Positions 39,364 to 47,369 of a stretch of DNA of 64,000 nt are shown piece by piece. Each line of letters starts with the position of its first letter. The first letter of the stretch is position 1. Source of the DNA: Deltaproteobacteria bacterium. GTDB lineage: Bacteria > Desulfobacterota > Desulfobacteria > Desulfobacterales > Desulfosarcinaceae. The DNA is taken from positions 171,967-235,966 of the forward strand of contig JAKALP010000010.1 in assembly GCA_021824175.1 (NCBI GenBank), read 5' to 3'. The translations under genes were made by a program, and so were the position numbers. Under the pieces are notes generated by a model that ran no database searches, had not been told where the DNA came from, and saw only the letters and a list, made by a program, of their open reading frames with translations.

Positions 39364-40908
39364 TTATTTTTGGAGTAAAGACTTTCCCGTCATCTGCGGC
39401 GGCTGCGCGATGCCCATGAGTTCCAAAATGGTGGGCGCAATGTCTCCCAGAACGCCTTCCCGCAACCTGCTTTGCTTGCGCCCATCATCCATCAGGATCA
39501 GACGCACCGGGTTGGTAGTGTGGGCTGTGTGGATTTTGCCTTCTTGGGTCAGCATGGTTTCGGCGTTGCCGTGGTCGGCCGTGATCAGCAACGCGCCGCC
39601 TTTGGCCTGCACGGCCGCCACGATGCGCCCCACGCAGCGATCCACGGTCTCGCAGGCAGTGATGGCCGCCGGAATCTTGCCCGTATGGCCTACCATGTCC
39701 ATGTTGGCGAAGTTGAGCACAATCAGGTCGTACTGGTCGGAAGCAATGCGCTTGAGCACCTCTTCGGCCACAGCCTCGGCGCTCATCTGGGGTTTGTAGT
39801 CATAAGTAGGCACGTCCCGGGGCGAGGGAATCAGGCAGCGATCTTCGTTCTCAAACGGTTTTTCTTCTCCGCCGTTGAAGAAATAGGTCACATGGGCATA
39901 CTTCTCGGTTTCGGCGATGCGCAGCTGGCGTAAGCCTTTGGCGCTGACCACTTCACCCAGAATGGCCTTTAAACGCTCGGGCGGAAAGGCCATGGGCAAA
40001 TTGAATTTCTCGTCGTAGAGCGTTATGCAGACATAGTCGCTGAGGCGCGGGGTTTTCTCCCGCTTGAAACCTTGGAAATTCTTCTCGGTAAAAGCCCTGG
40101 TCAACTGGCGCGTGCGGTCGGCGCGGAAGTTGAAGAATAAGAGCGCGTCATTGTCCTGGAGGACGGCCAGGGGCTTGCCGGCGCTATCGGTCATGACTAT
40201 GGGTTTGACGAACTCATCGGTTTCGCCGCGTTGATACGCCGCGCGCACGGCGGCCACCGGATCTTGTTCGGCCTGGCCCTCGGCCTGGGTGAGCAGCCGA
40301 TAGGCTTTTTCGGTGCGGTCCCAGCGCGTGTCGCGGTCCATGGCATAGTAACGGCCGCAGATGGTGGCGATGGCGCCCGCGCCGATCTTCTGGATATGCT
40401 GCTGCACCTGGCTCACGTATCCGGCGCCGCCATCCGGGGCTGTATCGCGGCCGTCGAGAATCACATGCACAAAGGTCTTCTTCAGCCCCTTGGCTTTGGC
40501 CAGATCCAGCAAGGCCAGCAAATGGGTCAACTGACTGTGCACGCCGCCGTCGGAGACCAGGCCGATGAGGTGAAAGGCGCTTTTCTTCTCCAGCGCTTGG
40601 TCCATGGCATGGTTGATGACCACATTTTTAAAGAAGGAACCGTCAGCAATGGATCGATCGATGCGCAGCAGGTCCTGATAAACAATGCGGCCGGCGCCGA
40701 TATTGAGATGGCCCACTTCGGAGTTGCCCATTACGCCGTGGGGCAAGCCCACCGCCTCGCCGCAAGTGGTCAGACGGGTGTGGGGATATTCGTCTATCAA
40801 GCGGTCCAGATTGGGTGTTTTGGCCAGGCTAACCGCATTGCCCGGCCCGTCCGGATCAATGCCCCAGCCGTCCAAGATCATCAGCATGACCGGTTTGGGT
40901 CTTGGCAT
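39364..40908 (-). CDS. gpmI: 2,3-bisphosphoglycerate-independent phosphoglycerate mutase
   Basis: GpmI interconverts 3- and 2-phosphoglycerate. The 514-residue protein has the metal-binding ILDGWG with Asp13, the catalytic Ser63 in PHGVMGNSEVGHLNIGAGR, the central FNFRADRTRQL and the second metal cluster in LNFANMDMVGHTG and ADHGNAE. Length is canonical. It is the last core gene in the rplU-rpmA-obgE-nadD-rsfS-gpmI order, 75 bases after rsfS; AGGAGAG precedes the ATG. Confidence 0.97.
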   Translation of the reverse strand: MPRPKPVMLMILDGWGIDPDGPGNAVSLAKTPNLDRLIDEYPHTRLTTCGEAVGLPHGVMGNSEVGHLNIGAGRIVYQDLLRIDRSIADGSFFKNVVINHAMDQALEKKSAFHLIGLVSDGGVHSQLTHLLALLDLAKAKGLKKTFVHVILDGRDTAPDGGAGYVSQVQQHIQKIGAGAIATICGRYYAMDRDTRWDRTEKAYRLLTQAEGQAEQDPVAAVRAAYQRGETDEFVKPIVMTDSAGKPLAVLQDNDALLFFNFRADRTRQLTRAFTEKNFQGFKREKTPRLSDYVCITLYDEKFNLPMAFPPERLKAILGEVVSAKGLRQLRIAETEKYAHVTYFFNGGEEKPFENEDRCLIPSPRDVPTYDYKPQMSAEAVAEEVLKRIASDQYDLIVLNFANMDMVGHTGKIPAAITACETVDRCVGRIVAAVQAKGGALLITADHGNAETMLTQEGKIHTAHTTNPVRLILMDDGRKQSRLREGVLGDIAPTILELMGIAQPPQMTGKSLLQK

Positions 40909-40983
40909 GGTTGTCTCTCCTGTTTGAATTCTCCGTGAGGATTGGTAGATTCAATACCGAAACGCCATTCTAATCACGATCCA

Positions 40984-41394
40984 TCACTCCACAAGGATCT
41001 CTTCGCCGTCAAATTCGCGGGTAGCGGCTTGACGATGTTTTTCCAGGCTCGGGGTCACCACCCGCTTAGCATCGGCCCAAAATCCTTCCAGGTCATAGAA
41101 CCGCCGGGTTTCGTCATAAAACACATGAATGATGACATGACCATAGTCCAGCAAAACCCAATGGCCCTCGCTCTGGCCTTCCACGCCCAGCGGCTTGACG
41201 GCCTTCTTCTTTAAAAAACGCTGGATCTGATCGGCAATGGCACCCACCTGGCGGTTGGAGCGGCCGCTGCAAATGATGAAGGCATCGGCGATGGAGGTCA
41301 ATCCGCGCAAGTCCAATACCACCACGTCTTGGGCTTTCTTCTCCACGGCGGCCTGTACATAAAGATCGAGTTCGGCCTCAAAACTGCTAGTCAT
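40984..41394 (-). CDS. rsfS: Ribosome silencing factor RsfS
   Basis: RsfS binds ribosomal protein L14 and blocks subunit joining under starvation. The 136-residue protein includes KKAQDVVVLDLRGLTSIADA, FIICSGRSNRQVGAIADQI and GHWVLLDYGHVIIHVFYDETRRFYDLEGFW, all family motifs. The ATG at 41394 overlaps the nadD stop (ATGA at 41394-41391), which argues against the longer upstream frame. The gene pair nadD-rsfS is widely conserved. Confidence 0.96.
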   Translation of the reverse strand: MTSSFEAELDLYVQAAVEKKAQDVVVLDLRGLTSIADAFIICSGRSNRQVGAIADQIQRFLKKKAVKPLGVEGQSEGHWVLLDYGHVIIHVFYDETRRFYDLEGFWADAKRVVTPSLEKHRQAATREFDGEEILVE

Positions 41395-42086
41395 CGATAT
41401 AACCCTCTTTGTTGAATATGACGCGCCACGGCCGGCACCACCCATGGGTCGATGGGCTGGCCGCGCTGAACCATGGCGCGGATTTGGGAAGAAGCAATCT
41501 CCACCGGGGTCACCGGAACCAGATGAATGGCGGGCAGATTGGGATGGGTCAAGCGATCCCCTTCGGCCGTCAACTCATAGGCGTCGGAAAGATGGCGCCG
41601 CATATAGTCGAGCATATCCCGGCGCATGGCCCCGGTCCACAGGCCGCTGCCGGGCCGGGAGACCACGGCAAAAGCCGTTTCTTCGAAAAGCTGTTTAAAC
41701 TGGTACCAGGTGTGAATTTCCAAAAAAGCATCCACGCCCACAATGAAGAAGAATTCGGTCGTGGCGCTCGACATGACTTTGAATTGGCGCACGGTATCAA
41801 TGGTGTAGGAAGGGCCGGTGCGCTGGATTTCAATCTCCGATACGCTCATTTGCGCGTGTCCGGCCAGCGCCAGGCGTACCATTTCCAAACGATCCTGGGC
41901 CGCGGCCAATGCCCCTGTGCTTTTATGGGGCGGCAGCGCGCTGGGAATAAAAAAGATCTGGTCGAGCGCCAGGTGCCGCAGCACGTCCTCGGCCACCCGC
42001 AGATGACCGCGATGGATTGGATTAAAGGTGCCGCCGAACAACCCCAGCCGTGATGGGCGGCCCTGGCTGAACTCGTCAGATTTCAT
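41391..42086 (-). CDS. nadD: Nicotinate-nucleotide adenylyltransferase
   Basis: NadD makes deamido-NAD from nicotinate mononucleotide and ATP. The 231-residue protein has GLFGGTFNPIHRGHLRVAED with the HxGH nucleotidyltransferase motif, FIPSALPPHK, and the C-terminal IASSQIRAMVQRG in place of the ISST-x-IR motif. It overlaps obgE by 11 bases and rsfS by 4, so the three are translationally linked. Confidence 0.96.
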   Translation of the reverse strand: MKSDEFSQGRPSRLGLFGGTFNPIHRGHLRVAEDVLRHLALDQIFFIPSALPPHKSTGALAAAQDRLEMVRLALAGHAQMSVSEIEIQRTGPSYTIDTVRQFKVMSSATTEFFFIVGVDAFLEIHTWYQFKQLFEETAFAVVSRPGSGLWTGAMRRDMLDYMRRHLSDAYELTAEGDRLTHPNLPAIHLVPVTPVEIASSQIRAMVQRGQPIDPWVVPAVARHIQQRGLYR

Positions 42087-43080
42087 TCAGTGCGTCGAGT
42101 TGTTGTTGTATACGGGTTTTCAATTGGTCCAGACCCGCATGGGTGGCGGCGCTGATACGCAGCACATTGACCTGGGGCAGCGCCTGGCAAAAACAGTCAG
42201 CCAATTGATCAGCGTCGGTTAAATCAAGCTTATTCACTACCACCACCTGAGGTTTTTCTGCAAGGGAGGGGCTGTACATGGCCAGCTCTTGATTAATGGT
42301 GCGGTAAGATTTGAGCGGATCTTCGGGATCAATGCCGCCGGCATCGATCAAATGCACCAGCAGCCGCGTGCGCTCCACGTGACGCAAGAAACGCGCACCC
42401 AGTCCCAAGCCTGTATGGGCGCCTTCCACCAGACCCGGAATGTCGGCCACCACAAACGGTTCGCGGTCCCCCACCCGCACCACACCCAGATTGGGAGTCA
42501 AGGTAGTAAAAGGGTAGTCGGCGATTTTGGGGCGCGCCGCGGAAATGACGCTGATCAAAGTGGATTTGCCGGCATTGGGAAGGCCGATGATGCCCACATC
42601 GGCCAACAGTTTGAGCTCCAACCGCAACGTGAACTTTTGACCAGGTTCGCCGGGTTGGGCATAACGGGGGGCGCGATTGGTGGCGCTTTTGAAATGGGTG
42701 TTGCCCAGGCCGCCGCGTCCGCCCCTGGCGATGACAATGGTTTCGTCCGCGGCAACGAGATCGTGGAGCAACTCGCCGCTGTCGGCATCATAGATCAAGG
42801 TGCCCACGGGCAGATCTAAAACCAGATCCGTGCCGCCGCGGCCATTGCATTGACTGCCGAGACCGGGTCCGCCGTTGGGTGCTTTGTACTCTTTTTTGAA
42901 TTGGAGATGATAGAGGGTGCGCTTGCTGGGGTTGGTTTTCAGGAGGACGTCGCCGCCCTTGCCACCGTCACCGCCGTCCGGGCCTCCCCGGGGGACATAC
43001 CGTTCGCGCCGGAAACTGACGCAACCGCGACCCCCGTCGCCGGACTGCACGATGATGGTGGCTTGATCAATGAATTTCAC
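42076..43080 (-). CDS. obgE: Ribosome-assembly GTPase Obg/CgtA
   Basis: Obg assists 50S assembly and stress responses. The 334-residue protein has the glycine-rich Obg fold at the N-terminus ([33 protein letters not shown], positions 13-45), then the GTPase motifs G1 [10 protein letters not shown]3 DIPGLVEGA and G4 NKLD. The start is GTG at 43080, overlapping the rpmA stop (GTGA). It lacks the extra C-terminal domains found in some Obg proteins. Confidence 0.96.
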   Translation of the reverse strand: MKFIDQATIIVQSGDGGRGCVSFRRERYVPRGGPDGGDGGKGGDVLLKTNPSKRTLYHLQFKKEYKAPNGGPGLGSQCNGRGGTDLVLDLPVGTLIYDADSGELLHDLVAADETIVIARGGRGGLGNTHFKSATNRAPRYAQPGEPGQKFTLRLELKLLADVGIIGLPNAGKSTLISVISAARPKIADYPFTTLTPNLGVVRVGDREPFVVADIPGLVEGAHTGLGLGARFLRHVERTRLLVHLIDAGGIDPEDPLKSYRTINQELAMYSPSLAEKPQVVVVNKLDLTDADQLADCFCQALPQVNVLRISAATHAGLDQLKTRIQQQLDALNEI

Positions 43081-43331
43081 GCGGCATAAACGCTGACCTT
43101 TTTGCCGCTGCGCCCTTTGCGTTCAAAGGTGACCACGCCATCAATCTTGGCAAAAAGGGTATAATCCTTGCCCTGTCCGACATTTTCGCCCGGATGAATT
43201 GATGAACCCACCTGGCGCACAATGATGTTGCCGGCTTTAACGACCTGCCCGCTGAACCGCTTGACGCCCCGGCGCTGGCCCTTGCTGTCGCGGCCGTTTC
43301 TGGAGCTGCCGCCCGCCTTCTTATGTGCCAT
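43077..43331 (-). CDS. rpmA: 50S ribosomal protein L27
   Basis: The 84-residue protein starts [20 protein letters not shown] and contains [19 protein letters not shown] and [20 protein letters not shown], diagnostic of L27. There is no N-terminal extension needing cleavage. It lies 54 bases after rplU and overlaps obgE. Confidence 0.97.
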   Translation of the reverse strand: MAHKKAGGSSRNGRDSKGQRRGVKRFSGQVVKAGNIIVRQVGSSIHPGENVGQGKDYTLFAKIDGVVTFERKGRSGKKVSVYAA

Positions 43332-43385
43332 GATATTTCTCCTTCACTGTCGCGCCCGCAACAGAGCTGGGCGCGGCATTGTCGT

Positions 43386-43697
43386 TTACGCTTCAATGGT
43401 GTCGATTTTTACGGCCGTAAAGAGCTGACGATGGCCTTGTTTGCGGCGATAGCGCTTCCGGCGTTTATACTTGAACACAATGATCTTCTTTTGCTTGCCC
43501 TGCTCGACGATATGGCCTTTTACAGCTACGCCCGCCACCAGAGGTTGGCCAATTTTAACATTATCCCCGTCGGCCAGCATCAGAACCTGATCAAATGCCA
43601 CTTCAGCGCCGACTTCGCCGTCCAGCTTTTCAATGCGCAGGATTTCGCCTGCTTCGACCTTGTATTGCTTGCCCCCGGTCGCAACGACTGCGTACAT
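43386..43697 (-). CDS. rplU: 50S ribosomal protein L21
   Basis: The 103-residue protein reads [20 protein letters not shown], then [21 protein letters not shown] and [21 protein letters not shown], the L21 signature. GGAGG precedes the ATG at 43697. It is the first gene of the ribosome/NAD/glycolysis operon. Confidence 0.97.
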   Translation of the reverse strand: MYAVVATGGKQYKVEAGEILRIEKLDGEVGAEVAFDQVLMLADGDNVKIGQPLVAGVAVKGHIVEQGKQKKIIVFKYKRRKRYRRKQGHRQLFTAVKIDTIEA

Positions 43698-43873
43698 GGT
43701 GAACCTCCAATAAAATCAATACACCGCTCTGAAAATTGGGCACTATTGATAATTTGAATTTTTTTGTCAAGCAAAAAGATGAAGATCCCAAGCGCCTTGC
43801 CCTGGCCGGCGCCCCTTGTTATAGATCAATCAGCCCCCGGCCTTTCTGGATCGTTTTCGCAAGGAGCCCATTG

Positions 43874-44521
43874 ATGGCCCACCTGACCCAAGCTTCCGGA
43901 TATCATCAACTGGTGCAGCGCTTGAACCGGTTTCCCCAGGGTGCGCCCCCCTCGCAATCTCTTTACCAAATTCTCAAGATTCTTTTCAGCCCTAGGGAAG
44001 CCGAGCGCGTGGCCCGACTGCCCATCCGCGTCTTTTCAGATGCGGAGGCTGCGCGGGCCTGGGGACTTGATCTGACCGCCACGCGCAAACAGCTGGAGGC
44101 CCTTTGCAGCCGGGCCCTGCTGGTGGATATCGTCTTTGATGGTGTGACACGCTACTGCCTGCCGCCCGTCATGGCCGGATTCCTGGAGTTTTCCATGATG
44201 CGCGTGCGAACGGATTTCGACCAGAAGGCCCTGGCCGAACTGATCTACCGCTACATTAACGTGGAAGAAGATTTTGCCGCGGCACTCTTTGGCCAAGGCC
44301 AAACCCAAATGGGGCGCGCCTTGGTGGATGAAGACCACCTGGGGCCCGCTTTGGCGCTGGAAATGCTGGCCAGCAAACAACTTCAGTCGCGCTACCTGGA
44401 AACCATCATTGATCGGTTGGGCTGGCAGCCGCCCAACCCCAAATCCCGCGCCAAAACCAATTGGCCGGATAAACAGGAACCCACAAAGGGAGGATTAAAT
44501 CAATGCTCAACTTCAGTCTAA
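43874..44521 (+). CDS. Truncated ferredoxin-family protein (N-terminal domain only)
   Basis: The 215-residue protein starts MAHLTQASGYHQLVQRLNRF with AAGGAG upstream. The segment SLYQILKILFSPREAERVARLPIRVF, GVTRYCLPPVMAGFLEFSMMR and YINVEEDFAAALF matches, from knowledge of the family, the N-terminal winged-helix-like half of long (4Fe-4S) ferredoxin proteins of sulfate reducers. Those continue with cysteine-rich ferredoxin motifs; here none follows, and the last 50 residues look unrelated and run 19 bases into the acyl-CoA dehydrogenase gene. Either the gene was cut or the short form is a regulator on its own. Confidence 0.6.
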   Translation: MAHLTQASGYHQLVQRLNRFPQGAPPSQSLYQILKILFSPREAERVARLPIRVFSDAEAARAWGLDLTATRKQLEALCSRALLVDIVFDGVTRYCLPPVMAGFLEFSMMRVRTDFDQKALAELIYRYINVEEDFAAALFGQGQTQMGRALVDEDHLGPALALEMLASKQLQSRYLETIIDRLGWQPPNPKSRAKTNWPDKQEPTKGGLNQCSTSV

Positions 44522-45837
44522 CACCTGAACAAGAAGCATTCCGTCAAAAGGTTCGCGCTTTCGCGCTAAAAGAAGTACTACCCGTGGCGGCCTATTATGA
44601 TGAAAAGGATGAAACCCCCAAAGTGGTGATCCGCAAGGCCTATGAGGCCGGCCTGATCAACCTGGATATCCCCCAGAAGTATGGCGGCCAGGGGTTGGGG
44701 TTGCTGGAAAGCTGCCTGGCCACCGAAGAGATGGCCGCGGCCTGCGCCGGTACGGCCACATCATTGTTTGACAACTCGCTGGGCATGGAGCCGGTGCTGT
44801 TATCCAAGAATGAAGCCATCAAGGAGAGATATCTTCCCAAGATCGCCAAAGAGTTTAAGATGATCTGCTTTGCCACCTCCGAGCCCACCATGGGATCGGA
44901 CGTCTCCGCCATCCGGTGCCAGGTTGCTAAAGACGGGGATTCTTACATTCTCAACGGCACCAAATACTGGATCACCAACGGCGGTCTGGCCGATTATGCT
45001 TCGGTCTTCGCCACCGTGGACCCCAAGTCCAAACACGAGGGCATCTGTGCTTTTCTGGTGGAGATGAATTGGCCGGGAGTGACGGTGGGACGCCCCATCC
45101 CCAAAATGGGCCAACGTTGCTCCAACACCGTGGGCATCCATTTCAACAATGTGCGCGTGCCCCTGGAGAATATGCTGGCTGAGCCGGGCAAAGGCTTTGT
45201 CCTGGCCATGAAGACGTTTGCCCGCACCCGGCCCACCATCGGCGCCTTTGGCGTGGGCGCGGCCCGTTCGGCCATGGAGCATGCGCTGGATTATGCCAAA
45301 AAGCGCCGGGCCTTTGGCAGCGCCATCAGCGGATTTCAAGCCATCCAGTTCAAATTGGCCGAGATGTACCAGAAGGTGGAGACCGCGCGGCTGCTCACCT
45401 GGCGCTCGGCCTGGGAATCGGACCAGGGCCGGGATGCCAATGTCAGCGCCTCTATTGCGAAGATGTATGCCACCGAGGCCGCCCTGGAAGTGGCCAACGA
45501 GGCCCTGCAAGTCTTTGCCGGTTACGGCTACACCAAGATGTTTCCGGTGGAGAAGATTTTAAGGGATGTGCGTCTGCTGCGCATCTATGAAGGCACCAGC
45601 GAAGTTCAGCGGGTCATCCTGGCGGGTTATTTGCTCGGCGCTTACCAACCCATCATGCCGGCCTTGGAAGATTTGCCCATGCATCGTGAGGTTGACCCCC
45701 TGAGCGCGGAGGCTGGGCAGACCGCCTGGCGTTGCCGCATGTGCGGCCATGTTCATTATGGCGACGAAGCGCCGGAGCAGTGCCCCTACTGCTTTTTCCC
45801 CAAGACCGCTTTCAAGCGCATGGGGCAGGCCGATTGA
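44503..45837 (+). CDS. Acyl-CoA dehydrogenase with C-terminal rubredoxin-like domain
   Basis: Residues 1-385 form a complete acyl-CoA dehydrogenase: LTPEQEAFRQKVRAFA, the FAD-binding CFATSEPTMGSDVSAI and YWITNGG, RRAFGSAISGFQAIQFKLAEM, and the catalytic-base region RIYEGTSEVQR. After a linker, the tail (about 411-430) has CRMCGHVHYGDEAPEQCPYC, a two-CxxC rubredoxin-like iron site. Ordinary acyl-CoA dehydrogenases lack this; the tail may accept electrons from FAD, in place of or before ETF, which is inference. GGAGG precedes the ATG. Its start overlaps the truncated ferredoxin-family gene. Confidence 0.93.
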   Translation: MLNFSLTPEQEAFRQKVRAFALKEVLPVAAYYDEKDETPKVVIRKAYEAGLINLDIPQKYGGQGLGLLESCLATEEMAAACAGTATSLFDNSLGMEPVLLSKNEAIKERYLPKIAKEFKMICFATSEPTMGSDVSAIRCQVAKDGDSYILNGTKYWITNGGLADYASVFATVDPKSKHEGICAFLVEMNWPGVTVGRPIPKMGQRCSNTVGIHFNNVRVPLENMLAEPGKGFVLAMKTFARTRPTIGAFGVGAARSAMEHALDYAKKRRAFGSAISGFQAIQFKLAEMYQKVETARLLTWRSAWESDQGRDANVSASIAKMYATEAALEVANEALQVFAGYGYTKMFPVEKILRDVRLLRIYEGTSEVQRVILAGYLLGAYQPIMPALEDLPMHREVDPLSAEAGQTAWRCRMCGHVHYGDEAPEQCPYCFFPKTAFKRMGQAD

Positions 45838-45870
45838 TGCAGAGGATTTTGATACCAATTCGTTTGAAGG

Positions 45871-47133
45871 TCATGAAACCGGCTGGCGTCCCTGGGCCGG
45901 TGGCTGGCTGAGGGCCGCCCAGAAGGTGGGGCTCAAGGGGGTCTCCTTGCCCAGACAATACTTCATGAACTCCCGCATCAGAACAGTTACCAGCTGGGGT
46001 TTGCCCATCTGGGCCACATAATTGGTTTCGTCCAGACTCTGAATGGCCGGCTTGTTGCGCAGGGCCTCGTCCTGCTCCGCTTTTTTGCGGATATAACGGG
46101 TTACATCCACGGCCTTTTCCCGCAAGAGGGATTCATCGGTCTCCACCAGCGACTTGCAAACCCGCTCCAGTGTGGCCGGGTCGGGCATGCGCTCGGACTC
46201 CACCATACCCTTGAATTGATCGGCGAAGCGCTGCAATCCCCGGCGGATGTGATGCGTATCTACCACATTCATGCCGATCCAGCCCGCGGCCAGCCACTGA
46301 AACACACCGATTTTGGATTTGTTGGCGCCCGTCTCATCTTCCAGAAAACAACAAATGGAATAGTATCTGAAGATCTTGGGTTTGACCCAACCCAAACCGG
46401 TTTTGTTGAGTCCCTGGTCCTGGGTGTAGAGGTAGTTCCAATCCTGGTCACTGCCTACAATGTACCCCTTCTTACCCACTTCTGAAGAACCGATTTGGCT
46501 CGAAAGGGAGAACACCACCCTGGAATGGCCCTGACGAAAAGCGATAAAGGCGCGCCGAAGATCATATTCGTAATAGGTGCCGGTATGCAGGTCCGGGGCG
46601 ATGGCTTCCCGCACCTCACCTCTGGCCACATAGGGCGTGGTCAAGCCATCGAGGTTCTTCCAAAGATCCTGGGTCCCGCGGGGATTGCCCTGGGGCGGCT
46701 CCTTCCAGTAGGAGAAATTGACCGATGAGGGGTAGATGGCCCCTTCGGGGATATAACGGTTGTAGGCGTAACGGATCAGATCAGGCAAGGGCCGCTGGAC
46801 GGTGAACCCGATGAACGACCCTTTGGTCGTCTCACGTTCTTCCGGCACATAATCGGCCATTTCAGGCGCCTGGCGGATAAAATCCACCACTGGCTTGATC
46901 CGGTCAAAATCGATGGCGGCCGATCCTTTATCCGACGCGCAAAACTCAATCAAGCTGCTCAAGCCGGCTTCTAGAGCCGCGGGCGCCGCACTGGAGGTGG
47001 CCTCGGCAGAAATCAGAGGGGGCGCAAGCATGAATAGCACCAGCAATGCACTGAGCCATGCCAGGGTTTTTCGCTTTGGTTTCAAGACCCTATGATTAAC
47101 GTGAGGTTTGAATTCAATGGCAATGGGTAGCAA
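45871..47133 (-). CDS. Secreted or membrane-anchored protein, function unknown
   Basis: A 420-residue protein with an N-terminal hydrophobic segment (TLAWLSALLVLFMLAPPLI, about 23-42) ending near SAEA, so it is exported or anchored. The rest is soluble: FIGFTVQRPLPDLIRYAYNRYIPEGAIYPSSV, ARGEVREAIAPDLHTGTYYEYDLRRAF, and a C-terminal helical part. No catalytic motif is recognised. The start is a TTG at 47133 with AAAGGAG at 6 bases; the nearest internal ATG lies far downstream. It converges with the acyl-CoA dehydrogenase gene. Confidence 0.72.
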   Translation of the reverse strand: MLPIAIEFKPHVNHRVLKPKRKTLAWLSALLVLFMLAPPLISAEATSSAAPAALEAGLSSLIEFCASDKGSAAIDFDRIKPVVDFIRQAPEMADYVPEERETTKGSFIGFTVQRPLPDLIRYAYNRYIPEGAIYPSSVNFSYWKEPPQGNPRGTQDLWKNLDGLTTPYVARGEVREAIAPDLHTGTYYEYDLRRAFIAFRQGHSRVVFSLSSQIGSSEVGKKGYIVGSDQDWNYLYTQDQGLNKTGLGWVKPKIFRYYSICCFLEDETGANKSKIGVFQWLAAGWIGMNVVDTHHIRRGLQRFADQFKGMVESERMPDPATLERVCKSLVETDESLLREKAVDVTRYIRKKAEQDEALRNKPAIQSLDETNYVAQMGKPQLVTVLMREFMKYCLGKETPLSPTFWAALSQPPAQGRQPVS

Positions 47134-47369
47134 AGATAACTCCTTTCGACCAGAGCGGACCGGTGGAGCTGACCGCAGGATACGCGCAAACTTCGCGCTG
47201 TCATAGCCCCTGCCGGAGTCCAGGTCAAGGGTGATACACGAACGGGCCTTTCTTTTACAAATCTAAAGATTCCCGCCCAGGCAGCCGATACTTAAACATC
47301 GGAATATGGATCAAAGCGACGAACCATAACCATGGATTGGGTGTTTTAACCGTTTAATCAGCAACCAAA

